64,000 nt of DNA from contig NZ_JALGRF010000009.1 of assembly GCF_022815725.1 (NCBI RefSeq), positions 124,001-188,000 on the forward strand, given 5' to 3'. Under the pieces are notes generated by a model. The model made no database searches, was not told the DNA's origin, and saw nothing but the letters and a program-made list of their open reading frames with translations. Source of the DNA: Streptomyces sp. APSN-46.1. GTDB taxonomy: Bacteria; Actinomycetota; Actinomycetes; Streptomycetales; Streptomycetaceae. The position numbers and the translations under genes were made by a program. Of this stretch, positions 33,195 to 41,556 are shown piece by piece (the stretch's first letter is position 1; every line of letters starts with the position of its first letter).

Positions 33195-33518
33195 ACCTCG
33201 GGCCACGTGGTGGCGCCACCCGTGCCAGGTGCGGCCCTCGAAGTGGTCCGGGCCCAGGCCGTGCTTGAGTTCGCGGTAGTCGTGCTCGACGCGCCAGCGG
33301 ATCTCCGCCATCCGCACCAGGTGACGCAGTGCGGTGCCGGCGGACAGACTGGTCAGCCAGTAATCGGTGGGCTCGTTCTGACCAGGCGGCGACTCGGCGA
33401 TCAGGGTCTCGACCGGCAGAGCCCCGTCCCACCAGGGTGGGCGCTGGTGTCCGCACCTACAGCGGTCACGTAGTCCAGGCCGCGCTCGGCCAGCCCGGTG
33501 CGCGTCCGACGACCTCAC
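33195..33518 (-). pseudogene. IS701-type transposase remnant (C-terminal part)
   Basis: About 108 codons of the C-terminal catalytic part of a DDE transposase of IS701 type survive: NEPTDYWLTSLSAGTALRHL, AEIRWRVEHDYRELKHGLG and DHFEGRTWHGWRHH. The RWRVEHDYRELK block is characteristic. After WRHHVA the frame no longer matches the expected hydrophobic helix, consistent with a frameshift or truncation, and nothing upstream of 33518 supplies the N-terminal two thirds. It is a dead fragment. I see no terminal inverted repeats. Bases 33519-33863 beyond it hold no gene. Confidence 0.72.
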
Positions 33519-33863
33519 GTCGTCAGTGTCAGCGCTGGACGTCGTGATGCGGAAGCTCCACCACCTGGATCTTCATGAAGATCATCGCGTGCTGGAGATC
33601 GCCCGAGTCGTTTCGGCCGCAAACATTGTCGGCAAGGGCATCTGGAACCGATGAATCCGTGATCAGGATGGTCCCGGACCGACATTTTTTCGGTTTTTTC
33701 TCGCTTGGCATGTTCATGTCGGCTATGTTGCTCCGGGCGCGCAACGGTGGGTCATGTGCCTACCCGTGTGAACGGCCCGCAGGTGGGGTCGGCCCGAGCA
33801 CGGCTCGGTCCCGGAGCGGGACCGAGGGTCGGATCGCCGCAGCCGCGGCGGGGAGGATCGGGA

Positions 33864-34352
33864 ATGCAGATCACGACGGGGCGGGCGAACCGCCGCCTCC
33901 TTTCGGTGGCAGGAACGCTCGCGATTTCCGCCGCGACCCTGCTCTCCAGCGGTGGAGCGGCCAGTGCCGCTCCGGCTACTGAGACCGCGTCGGTGGGGAT
34001 TCAGGACGCGACATTGGGTCAGACCTGTGTCGGGCCTTCCTACAACCGCAAGTTCGCCTTCACCATCACCTCGACGACCGGCGTGCCGGCCGGCAGCACC
34101 TGGCAGTTCACGGTCAGCAAGCCCGGCTACCAGGGGCTCCAGGTCACCTCCAACTCGGGCTATGTGCCGAGCGCGACGGGCACCACACAGGTGGTCAATC
34201 TGTCCGCTCCCAGCGGCATTCCCGCCGGGACGACGGTCACACTCACGCCGACCTATTACCTCATCCCCACCAGCGGCTACAACGCACTGACGCTGTCCGG
34301 CTACGGCGGCTCCACCAGCGTGGCCATGAACTGGTACAACCGTCCCTGCTGA
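33864..34352 (+). CDS. Small secreted protein of unknown function
   Basis: The 162-residue protein has a long signal peptide (RRLLSVAGTLAISAATLL, cleavage probably after ASA at about residue 37). The mature ~125 residues are rich in Thr, Ser, Gly and Tyr, with two cysteines at opposite ends (GQTCVG and the final RPC) that could form one disulfide, and an even pattern of beta strands (FAFTITSTTG, TWQFTVSKPG, TVTLTPTYYLIP) suggesting a single beta-sandwich. Start ATG 33864 follows GGGAGGATCGGG. A strong hairpin follows the stop, so it is a single-gene transcript. No enzymatic motif is visible; an extracellular or wall role is possible. Confidence 0.75.
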   Translation: MQITTGRANRRLLSVAGTLAISAATLLSSGGAASAAPATETASVGIQDATLGQTCVGPSYNRKFAFTITSTTGVPAGSTWQFTVSKPGYQGLQVTSNSGYVPSATGTTQVVNLSAPSGIPAGTTVTLTPTYYLIPTSGYNALTLSGYGGSTSVAMNWYNRPC

Positions 34353-34370
34353 TCCCCGGCACCTGAGCGG

Positions 34371-34399
34371 AGGCCACGGCGCATCGTGCGCCGTGGCCT
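34371..34399 (+). terminator. Terminator of the small secreted protein gene
   Basis: Complementary arms at 34371-34383 and 34387-34399 (13 bp) enclose a three-base loop, 19 bases after the stop codon. Confidence 0.75.
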
Positions 34400-34461
34400 T
34401 CATGGTCCTCCGCGGCTTCATGGCTTTCGTGGTCAGCGGGCCCCCATGAGCGGCGGCCGAG

Positions 34462-34497
34462 ACGGCCCTGCCCGCCTGGGAGTGCGGGCAGGGCCGT
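34462..34497 (-). terminator. Terminator of the FAD monooxygenase gene
   Basis: Perfect 14-bp arms at 34462-34475 and 34484-34497 enclose an eight-base loop. The hairpin lies 38 bases beyond the stop of the minus-strand FAD gene and would also back up the opposing gene. Confidence 0.75.
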
Positions 34498-34534
34498 TCG
34501 GCGCCGGGGAGGCACCTTGCCCCCGGCGGCCCGC

Positions 34535-35995
34535 TCACGGTGGCGGGCCGTGGTGTGGTGGGTAGGGGGTGGTCGGCGGGGTCGTCGGGAGGCGCCATTT
34601 GGAGAGGACGCGTATCACCGTGCTCGGGCTGAGCAGGGCGTTCGGGGCGGTGGAGAGGGACAGGACGCCGAAGAACGGAGTGGAGATCGCCGGGTCGCTG
34701 TTGGCGCCCACCATCACCCGGGACATGTACCTCTGCAGGATCCGGGTGGCCCGGTCGGGCGGCGGCCCCTCGGTCTCCGGGTAGCGCATGTCCTCGCTGG
34801 TGGCGATCTGCCAGGCCGTCTCCGCCGCGGCGGCGGTCCTTCGCTGGATCCGCCGTGCCGCTCCGGGGATGCCCCGCGCGTCGAGGGCGTCGATCTCCGC
34901 GGCGAGGGCGTCCGCCGCGAGCGCGGCCACCGTCATCCCATGCCCGTACACGGGGTTGAAGCGGCAGGAGGCGTCGCCGAGGACGATGAACCCGGCCGGC
35001 CAGCGGTCCAGCCGCTCGAAGTGGCGCCACTCGTTCGCCGTGCCCCGGAAGCCGGTCGCCGAGGAGAGCGGCTTCGCGTCGCGGATCGCGTCGTACAGGG
35101 CGGGGCTGCGCAGGCTGCGGGCGAAGTCGAGGAACTCCTCGTCCTTGGTGGGAGGGGCGTGCTCCCTGCCGTAACCGAGCAGGGTCACCAGCCAGCGGTT
35201 GCCGTCGAGCGGCGCCAGCACGCCTCCGCGCGGGCTCTCCGGTCTGCCCTGGACGTACATGCCGCGCCAGCGCCGCGCGGGGTCCGCCGGGATCTCGAAG
35301 TAGCGGCTGGAGTAGCCGAGATGGGAGTCGCAGCGGGTGGCCGCCGGGGCCGGATGCCCCAGCGCGGCGAGCCAGGCGGGGGCCTTGGAGGTGCGTCCGG
35401 TCGCGTCGACCACGAAGCGCGCGGCCAACGGGTCACCGTCCTGGAGTTCCACGCCGGTCACCGATCGGCCGTCGGCCCCGGCGACGAGTCCGGTGGCCGG
35501 GGAGCCGGCCCGGATCCGGATGCGCCGGTCCCGCAGGACCTCCTGGCGCACCGTCCAGTCGAGCAGTTCCCGGCTGCTGAGGAGGACCTCGGCGCCGGGC
35601 ACGGGACGGAACCAGTCGGCCGGGCTCAGCCAGAGGAAGTCCCGGGGCGATTCCAGCACCGCCGCCCCGGCCGCTTCGAGTGTGCCGGTGATTCCGGGCA
35701 GCATCCGCTCGATCAGGGCGAGGCCGCGCGACCACAGCACGTGCACGTGCCGGGACTGCGGGACCCCGGGCCGGAAGGCGGGCCCGGTGTCGGACAGTTC
35801 GTCTCGTTCCACGATGGTGACGCGGGCGAACTTCTCCGCGAGCACTCTGGCCGCCAGGAGCCCGGCCAGACCCGCGCCGAGCACCACCGCGTGGTCACCG
35901 CCGTGGCCGCCGTGGCCGTGGCCGTGGTCGTCCGGATGGCCCGCCGGGTGGCCCGTCGGAGGGGCTGCTGGGTGGTTGTCCGTGTCGTCGTCCAT
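34535..35995 (-). CDS. FAD-dependent monooxygenase/oxidoreductase with His-rich N-terminus
   Basis: This is a 486-residue flavoprotein. The FAD-binding Rossmann motif VVLGAGLAGLLAARVLAE lies at about residues 37-54, the second FAD motif GFIVLGDASCRFNPVYGHGM at about 335-354, and FVVDATGRTSKAPAWL between them, the layout of aromatic hydroxylase/geranylgeranyl-reductase-like oxidases. The first ~34 residues are an unusual tail with ten histidines (GHPDDHGHGHGGHGGDH), not part of the fold and possibly metal-binding or just low-complexity. The C-terminal ~20 residues are Pro/Thr-rich. Substrate is unknown, and no biosynthetic partner lies adjacent. Confidence 0.82.
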   Translation of the reverse strand: MDDDTDNHPAAPPTGHPAGHPDDHGHGHGGHGGDHAVVLGAGLAGLLAARVLAEKFARVTIVERDELSDTGPAFRPGVPQSRHVHVLWSRGLALIERMLPGITGTLEAAGAAVLESPRDFLWLSPADWFRPVPGAEVLLSSRELLDWTVRQEVLRDRRIRIRAGSPATGLVAGADGRSVTGVELQDGDPLAARFVVDATGRTSKAPAWLAALGHPAPAATRCDSHLGYSSRYFEIPADPARRWRGMYVQGRPESPRGGVLAPLDGNRWLVTLLGYGREHAPPTKDEEFLDFARSLRSPALYDAIRDAKPLSSATGFRGTANEWRHFERLDRWPAGFIVLGDASCRFNPVYGHGMTVAALAADALAAEIDALDARGIPGAARRIQRRTAAAAETAWQIATSEDMRYPETEGPPPDRATRILQRYMSRVMVGANSDPAISTPFFGVLSLSTAPNALLSPSTVIRVLSKWRLPTTPPTTPYPPHHGPPP

Positions 35996-36127
35996 GCGGC
36001 CGAGTCTTCCGGGGTGACGCCGCGGCAGGTCAGCCCCCGCCCGGGGCGCCTTGAGGCACCCCGGGGGCGGACGGGCTCACACCCGGGGCGCCCGAGGGGA
36101 GCAGCCCCGCCGGGTCCGGCGCCCTCA

Positions 36128-36300
36128 TAGCACTCCCTGACCGCGCCGCCTCACCGCGCGGCCCCACCGCGCGGCCCCACCGCGCGACCCCACCGCGCTC
36201 CCTGACCGCGCCGCCTCACCGCGCGACCCCACCGCGCGCTCCCTGACCGCGCGGCCCCACCCCGCGGCCTCACCGCGCGCCGTCACCGCGCGCCCTCACC
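36128..36300. repeat. GC-rich interspersed tandem repeat
   Basis: Repeated CACCGCGCG and CTCCCTGACCGCG units, roughly 11-13 bases each, occupy the region between the FAD gene start and the 3' end of the regulator gene. Their order is irregular (CCCCACCGCG, CCTCACCGCG, CCGTCACCGCG), as expected from slippage or local duplication. The last ~18 bases enter the regulator's stop region. No spacer structure is present and no product is coded. Confidence 0.75.
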
Positions 36301-37275
36301 GCGCGGGCCCTCCTGGCCCCCGGTCGCCGCCGACACCAGTACGTCCCCGGCGGCGACCCGGCCGTACAGCACCGTGCGCCCCGTGCGCCGCCGCAGGATC
36401 AGTCCGGCGGCCAGCAGCACCTTCAGTTGTCCGGCCACCGCGCCCAGGCTCAGCCCGGTCAGGGCCACCAGCTGGGTCGTGGACTTCGGGCTCTCCAGCA
36501 GGACCAGCACCCGCGCCCTGACCGGCCCCAGCAGCCGGACCAGCGCCTGCGGGGCGGCGCCCGCGCCCGACTGCGTGAGCTGCCCCTCGCACGGATACAC
36601 CAGGGCGTTGCGGTGCGCGCCCCGCCAGGACACCCACCCGTGCCGGGGCGTCACGGGTACGAAGACCAGCCCGGCCTCCCCCGACAGCTCGCGCGGCGGC
36701 CTCTGCTGGAGGTTGATCCGCAGCCGCCCCTCGCCGAGCCACGCCATGCCGGGCCGCATCCCCGACAGCGCCGCCGCCCATCCCCCGAGGCTCAACTCCC
36801 GGGTGCGGACCAGGATGTCCGCCTCGACGACCCGGCGCCGCCGCTCCCAGTCGGGGCGTACGGCCTCGGCCCAGACCCACTCCAGCAGTTCGGCCGTGCG
36901 CGGGCCCAGCCCCCGGACGCGTTCGAGGGCCTCGGGGAGTCGGGAGGCGGCGCGCAGGTTCGTCCGTACGACCGCGTCCGGGGTCGCGCGGATCGACTCC
37001 AGCTCCTCCTCGAAGGAACGTCCGTCCGGCGGCGGCGTCAGGAAGTCGGCGGTCCACAGCCGTCCGAGGGCCGCCCGTACCAGCTCGCCGGTGAGCGGTT
37101 CGGAGGCCATATGGGCGCGGTAGCGGGGCAGTTGGGCTGCCAGCCAGGCCCGCTCGGCCGGGTGCGCGGCGGTCTGCCAGTGCAGTGCCATCACCGCGGC
37201 CGTGGTCTCGGCGAGCGCGGACACCACGAACCGGCTGTCCGCCAGTGCGTCGGTGTCGATCCGCCACCAGCCCAC
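36283..37275 (-). CDS. ArsR-like winged-helix regulator with large N-terminal region
   Basis: This is a 330-residue protein. The C-terminal ~90 residues form a winged helix (LLGPVRARVLVLLESPKSTT, QLVALTGLSLGAVAGQLKVL, RRTGRTVLYG), an ArsR/DUF5937-type arrangement. The ~230-residue N-terminal part is helical with VGWWRIDTDALADSRFVVS at the start and probably senses a ligand. Start GTG 37275 is supported by GAGAGGTGGGG upstream, while the longer open frame to 37416 runs into the divergent promoter and is not protein-like. It is divergent from the MFS gene at 37395, and the usual reading is that it controls that transporter. Confidence 0.8.
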   Translation of the reverse strand: MGWWRIDTDALADSRFVVSALAETTAAVMALHWQTAAHPAERAWLAAQLPRYRAHMASEPLTGELVRAALGRLWTADFLTPPPDGRSFEEELESIRATPDAVVRTNLRAASRLPEALERVRGLGPRTAELLEWVWAEAVRPDWERRRRVVEADILVRTRELSLGGWAAALSGMRPGMAWLGEGRLRINLQQRPPRELSGEAGLVFVPVTPRHGWVSWRGAHRNALVYPCEGQLTQSGAGAAPQALVRLLGPVRARVLVLLESPKSTTQLVALTGLSLGAVAGQLKVLLAAGLILRRRTGRTVLYGRVAAGDVLVSAATGGQEGPRGEGAR

Positions 37276-37394
37276 GCGCCGTCCCCACCTCTCTTTCCAA
37301 CCCTCCGGTTCCCACCCTCCGGTTCCCACCCCTCCGGGTTTCGCCGGTACGCGAAACATTAGGCGCCCGCCGGGCGGCCCCGGACACTCCCCGC

Positions 37395-38603
37395 ATGCCC
37401 CGGACCTACCGCTCACTCGCCCGTGTTCCCGAGTTCACCCCCTTCTTCGCGGCGGCCGCCCTGCGCGTCGGCGCCTCCACCGTCAGCGGGCTCGCGCTCG
37501 CCGTCCTCGTCTACGACCGCACGCGCAGCCCGCTGCTCTCCGCGCTCAGCATGTTCGGCCCGTCCTTCGCCCAGATGCTCGGCGCGACCCTGCTGCTCTC
37601 CGCCGCCGACCGGCTGCCCCCGCGCGCGGCGCTCGGCGGGCTCTCGGCCGTCGGCGCGCTCGGCACGCTGGTGCTCGCCGTCCCGGGGCTGCCGCTGTGG
37701 GCGCTGTTCGCGGTGCTGCTGGGCCAGGGGCTCGCCGACTCCCTCGCCGGCGGCGTCCGCTACGGGCTGCTCACCGAAGTCCTGCCCGCCGAGGACTACC
37801 TCCTGGGCCGGTCGCTGCTCGCCGTCTGCTCCGGAGTGACGCAGATCGCCGGGTACGCCCTCGGCGGGCTGCTGGTCGCCGCGATCTCCCCGCGCGGGGC
37901 GCTGCTGACCGCCGCCGGGCTCTCGCTGGCCGCCGTGCTCACCGTACGGTTCGGGCTGCGCCGGCGGGAGCCGCGCGCGAGCGGCCGGCCCTCACCGGCC
38001 GAGACCTGGCGTACCAACGCCGCCCTGTTCCGCGACCCGTCGCGCCGCGCGCTCTACCTCGCCCTGTGGGTGCCCAACGGTCTGATCGTCGGCTGCGAGT
38101 CCCTGTTCGTCCCCTACGACGCGGCGCACGCCGGGCTGCTGTTCGGGAGCGCGGCGGCCGGCATGCTCGTCGGGGACACCCTCGCCGGGCGGTATCTGCC
38201 CGCGCGGCTGCGGGCCCGGCTGGCGGCCCCGCTGCGGCTGCTGCTCGCCGCGCCCTACCTGGTGTTCGTCCTGGAGCCCGGCCCCGTCGTGGCGGCGGTC
38301 ACGGTGGCCGTGGCGTCCGTCGGCTTCTCGGCCGGACTCCTCATGCAGGAGCGGCTGGTCGCGCTGCTCCCCGAGGGCACCCAGGGCCAGGCGCTGGGTC
38401 TGCACTCGGCCGGGATGCTCACCATGCAGGGCGTCTGCGCGGCGCTCGCCGGGCTGCTCGCCCAGTACACCTCGGCCCCGGTCGCGATGACGGTGCTGGC
38501 GGCGGCGTCGGTCGCGGTCACCCTGGTCCTGGAGCCCGCGTTGCGCACCAGTAGGCTGCGGGTCCACCCCTCTCCGACTTCCGTTCGAGGTACCGCGCAG
38601 TGA
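37395..38603 (+). CDS. MFS transporter
   Basis: The 402-residue membrane protein has about 12 hydrophobic segments. The N-terminal half includes ALAVLVYDRTRSPLLSALSM and the loop ADRLPPRAALGG, as in MFS efflux proteins of the DHA3/macrolide type. It reads as a complete exporter. The start ATG 37395 is the first in the divergent region after the regulator at 37275. Its stop overlaps the GTG of cobL by four bases, so it is co-transcribed with cobalamin genes although its own role in B12 or cobalt handling is only a possibility. The substrate is unknown. Confidence 0.88.
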   Translation: MPRTYRSLARVPEFTPFFAAAALRVGASTVSGLALAVLVYDRTRSPLLSALSMFGPSFAQMLGATLLLSAADRLPPRAALGGLSAVGALGTLVLAVPGLPLWALFAVLLGQGLADSLAGGVRYGLLTEVLPAEDYLLGRSLLAVCSGVTQIAGYALGGLLVAAISPRGALLTAAGLSLAAVLTVRFGLRRREPRASGRPSPAETWRTNAALFRDPSRRALYLALWVPNGLIVGCESLFVPYDAAHAGLLFGSAAAGMLVGDTLAGRYLPARLRARLAAPLRLLLAAPYLVFVLEPGPVVAAVTVAVASVGFSAGLLMQERLVALLPEGTQGQALGLHSAGMLTMQGVCAALAGLLAQYTSAPVAMTVLAAASVAVTLVLEPALRTSRLRVHPSPTSVRGTAQ

Positions 38604-39859
38604 GCTCCGCAGCACCATCCTCGCCCCTGCCCGTGGCGGTCGTCGGCCTCGGCGCCGACGGCTGGGCCGGGCTCACGGCCGGCGCGCGCGAGGCGCTGGC
38701 CCGCGCCGAGGTGCTGATCGGCGGACCCCGCCAGCTGGACCTGCTGCCGCCGGGCGAGTGCACCGGTGAACGGGTGGCGTGGCCGAGCCCGCTGCGGCCC
38801 GCCGTGCCGAAGCTCATGGCCGAACACGCGGGCCGCCGGATCGCGGTGCTGGCCAGCGGGGATCCCATGTTCTACGGGATCGGCCGCGCCCTCTCCGAGG
38901 AGCTGGGCGCCGGCTCCCTGCGGGTCCACCCGCACCCCTCGTCCGTCTCGTACGCCTGCGCCCGGCTGGGCTGGCCGGTGGAGGACACCGAGGTGGTCAC
39001 GGTGGTCGGCCGCCCTGTGGCCCGGCTCGCGGCCGCCCTGTACGAGGGGCGGCGGGTCCTGGTGCTGAGCGCCGGGGCGGCGTCCCCGGGCGAGATCGCC
39101 GCTCTGCTGCGGGAGCGGGGCTTCGGGCCCAGCCGGATGCGGGTGCTGGAGCAGCTCGGGTCCGAGCACGAGGACGCGTACGAGGGCCGGGCCGACGGCT
39201 GGGACCACGAGCCCGGCGACGCCCTGAACGTGGTGGCCGTCGACTGCCGCCGGGATCCGGCCGCCGCCGCCCCCCGCCTGGGCGCGACGCCCGGCCTGCC
39301 GGACACCGCGTACGAGCACGACGGCCAGCTGACCAAGCGCCACGTCCGGGCGGCGACGCTGTGCGCGCTGGCCCCGGCCCCCGGTGAACTGCTGTGGGAC
39401 ATCGGCGGCGGCTCCGGCTCCATCGGGATCGAGTGGATGCGCACCCACCCCTCCTGCCGGGCGGTGGCCGTGGAACGCGTACCCGAGCGGGCCGCGCGGA
39501 TCACCCGCAACGCGGCGGCACTCGGCGTGCCCGGCCTGCGCGTGGTGACGGGTGCGGCCCCGGAGGCGCTGGCCGGACTCCCGGTGCCCGACGCGGTGTT
39601 CATCGGCGGCGGCCTGACGGCGCCGGGCCTGCTGGACGCGGCCTGGGCGGCGCTGGCCCCCGGCGGCCGGCTGGTGGTGAACACCGTCACCCTGGAGTCG
39701 GAGGCGGTGCTCGGTGACCGCCACAAACGGCACGGCGGGGAGCTGGTGAAGCTGGCCGTCGCGCACGCGGTGCCGGTCGGCGGTTTCACGGGCTGGCGGC
39801 AGGCGATGCCGGTGACCCAGTGGTCAGTGACGAAGAGAATGGTGGACCAGACGACATGA
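38600..39859 (+). CDS. cobL: Precorrin-6Y C5,15-methyltransferase (decarboxylating)
   Basis: This 419-residue protein is a CbiE-CbiT fusion. The N-terminal tetrapyrrole methylase half has VAVVGLGADGWAGLT and VLASGDPMFYGIG. The C-terminal SAM-dependent methyltransferase half has LLWDIGGGSGSIGIEWMR at about residues 265-282 and VVNTVTLESEAVL. It methylates C5 and C15 of precorrin-6B with loss of the acetate carboxyl on ring C, in the aerobic cobalamin route. GTG 38600 overlaps the MFS stop and its own stop overlaps the cobM ATG by four bases, giving a tight operon. Confidence 0.95.
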   Translation: MSSAAPSSPLPVAVVGLGADGWAGLTAGAREALARAEVLIGGPRQLDLLPPGECTGERVAWPSPLRPAVPKLMAEHAGRRIAVLASGDPMFYGIGRALSEELGAGSLRVHPHPSSVSYACARLGWPVEDTEVVTVVGRPVARLAAALYEGRRVLVLSAGAASPGEIAALLRERGFGPSRMRVLEQLGSEHEDAYEGRADGWDHEPGDALNVVAVDCRRDPAAAAPRLGATPGLPDTAYEHDGQLTKRHVRAATLCALAPAPGELLWDIGGGSGSIGIEWMRTHPSCRAVAVERVPERAARITRNAAALGVPGLRVVTGAAPEALAGLPVPDAVFIGGGLTAPGLLDAAWAALAPGGRLVVNTVTLESEAVLGDRHKRHGGELVKLAVAHAVPVGGFTGWRQAMPVTQWSVTKRMVDQTT

Positions 39860-40605
39860 CCGTGTACTTCATCGGTGCGGGCCCCGGCGCCGCCGACCTG
39901 ATCACCGTGCGCGGTGCCCGGACCCTGGCCGCCGCGCCCGTCTGCCTGTACGCGGGCAGCCTGGTCCCGCGCGAACTGCTGGCCGAGTGCCCGCCGGACG
40001 CCCGGCTGGTCGACACCTCGCAGTTGAACCTGGACGAGATCATCGCCGAGTTCGTACGCGCCCACGAGGCGGGCCAGGACGTGGCGCGGCTGCACTCGGG
40101 CGACCCGTCGATCTTCAGCGCCGTCGCGGAACAGATGCGGCGCCTGGACGCGGCCGGCATCCCGTACGAGGTGGTGCCCGGCGTACCGGCGTTCGCCGCG
40201 GCGGCCGCCGCGCTGAAGCGGGAGCTGACCGTGCCCACCGTCGGCCAGACCGTGATCCTGACCCGGATCGCCCAGCAGGCCACGCCCATGCCGCCCGGCG
40301 AGGACCTCGCCACGCTGGGCCGCAGCGGCGCGCTGCTGGTCCTGCACCTGGCGACCCGGTACGCGGAGCGGGTGGTCGACGAGCTGCTGCCGCACTACGG
40401 GGCCGACTGCCCGGTGGCGGTGGTGGCGATGGCCAGCCGTCCCGACGAGCTGATCCTGCGCGGCACCCTCGCCGACATCGCGGGCCAGGTGAAGGCGGCC
40501 GGGCTGGTGCGCACCGCGGTGATCGTGGTGGGCCGCACCCTGGGCGCCGAGCAGTTCCGGGACAGCCACCTGTACTCGGCCGAGCGCGACCGGCATGTCT
40601 GCTGA
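39856..40605 (+). CDS. cobM: Precorrin-4 C11-methyltransferase
   Basis: The 249-residue tetrapyrrole methylase has the SAM-site motifs VYFIGAGPGAADLITVRG at the N-terminus, ARLHSGDPSIFSAVAEQM at about residues 79-96, and EVVPGVPAFAAAAAAL. It adds the methyl group at C11 of precorrin-4. Length is typical. The ATG overlaps the cobL stop (ATGA), and the 3' end overlaps the cobK start by 11 bases, so translation is coupled on both sides. Confidence 0.96.
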   Translation: MTVYFIGAGPGAADLITVRGARTLAAAPVCLYAGSLVPRELLAECPPDARLVDTSQLNLDEIIAEFVRAHEAGQDVARLHSGDPSIFSAVAEQMRRLDAAGIPYEVVPGVPAFAAAAAALKRELTVPTVGQTVILTRIAQQATPMPPGEDLATLGRSGALLVLHLATRYAERVVDELLPHYGADCPVAVVAMASRPDELILRGTLADIAGQVKAAGLVRTAVIVVGRTLGAEQFRDSHLYSAERDRHVC

Positions 40606-41473
40606 CACCGCTGACACCGCTGGCTCCGGCCCCGCACGGCACGTCCTGATCCTGGGCGGCACGACGGAGGCCCGCCGCCTGGCCGAAGCCCTGGCCGGGG
40701 CGGGGCGGGACGATGCGGTGCAGGACGGTGCGGTGCAGGACGGTACGGTGCAGGACGGTACGGGGTCGGGACGACCGGCCGGGCTACCCGCCCCGGAGAC
40801 GCTCCGCGTGACCACCTCCCTGGCGGGCCGGGTCGCCGCACCCGTGCTCCCGCCCGGTGAGACCCGCATCGGCGGCTTCGGCGGGCCTGAGGGCCTCGCC
40901 GCCTGGCTCCGGGACCACCGGGTCACGCAACTGGTCGATGCCACCCACCCCTTCGCGGAGCGGATGAGTTTCCACGCCGCCGAGGCGGCCGCTCGTACGG
41001 GCGTCCCGCTGCTGGCGCTGCGCCGCCCCGGCTGGGTCCCCGGCCCGGGTGACGACTGGACCTTCGCCGACTCCTTGGAAGAGGCCGCCGGCCTGGTGCC
41101 GTCCCTCGGCAGCCGGGCCTTCCTGACCACCGGCCGCATGGGCCTGCACACCTTCGCGCACCTCACCGACACCTGGTTCCTGGTGCGTTCGGTGGACCCC
41201 CCGGCCGCGCCGGTGCCTCCGCGCCTCGAAGTCCTCCTGGACCGCGGCCCGTTCACGCTCGACGACGAGCGGGCGCTGCTCGCCCGCCACCGTATCGACG
41301 CACTGGTGACCAAGGACAGCGGCGGCTCGGCAACCTCCCCCAAGCTCACCGCTGCCCGCGAGGCGGGCATCCCGGTCCTGGTCGTACGCCGTCCCGCGGT
41401 CCCGGAGGGCGTATCGGAGGCGCACGCGGTGGCCGAGGCTCTGAACTGGCTGGGCGGCGCGAAGACTTCGTAG
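40595..41473 (+). CDS. cobK: Precorrin-6A reductase
   Basis: The 292-residue enzyme reduces precorrin-6A to 6B with NADPH. The start has VLILGGTTEARRLAEAL, followed by VDATHPFAERMSFHAAEAA and TKDSGGSATSPKLTAAREAG, all typical of CobK/CbiJ. Between the first beta strand and the next lies a 15-residue insertion made of three copies of VQDG with Ala/Thr spacers (residues ~40-55), from three 15-base DNA repeats at 40715-40759. It should sit on a surface loop. Last gene of this operon. Confidence 0.95.
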   Translation: MSADTADTAGSGPARHVLILGGTTEARRLAEALAGAGRDDAVQDGAVQDGTVQDGTGSGRPAGLPAPETLRVTTSLAGRVAAPVLPPGETRIGGFGGPEGLAAWLRDHRVTQLVDATHPFAERMSFHAAEAAARTGVPLLALRRPGWVPGPGDDWTFADSLEEAAGLVPSLGSRAFLTTGRMGLHTFAHLTDTWFLVRSVDPPAAPVPPRLEVLLDRGPFTLDDERALLARHRIDALVTKDSGGSATSPKLTAAREAGIPVLVVRRPAVPEGVSEAHAVAEALNWLGGAKTS

Positions 41474-41484
41474 CACGCCCCCTC

Positions 41485-41541
41485 AGCCTCGCCGGCGAGG
41501 CTGGATGTGCCCGGCGCGGAGCCTCAAACGCCGGCGAGGCT
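41485..41541. terminator. Repeat-derived hairpin between convergent cob genes
   Basis: An 18-bp perfect palindrome AGCCTCGCCGGCGAGGCT lies at 41485-41502, and its left half also pairs with 41529-41541. The right part, read on the minus strand, is AGCCTCGCCGGCGTTTGAGG, the same element that occurs twice at 45227-45298. It is well placed to terminate both cobK and cobIJ. Confidence 0.65.
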
Positions 41542-41556
41542 AAAAATGGGCCACGA

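Noticed and set aside
36128..36300. Repeats as a CRISPR array or a replication-type iteron set
   Set aside because: No constant repeat length, no spacers and no replication gene nearby; it is GC-rich slippage DNA.
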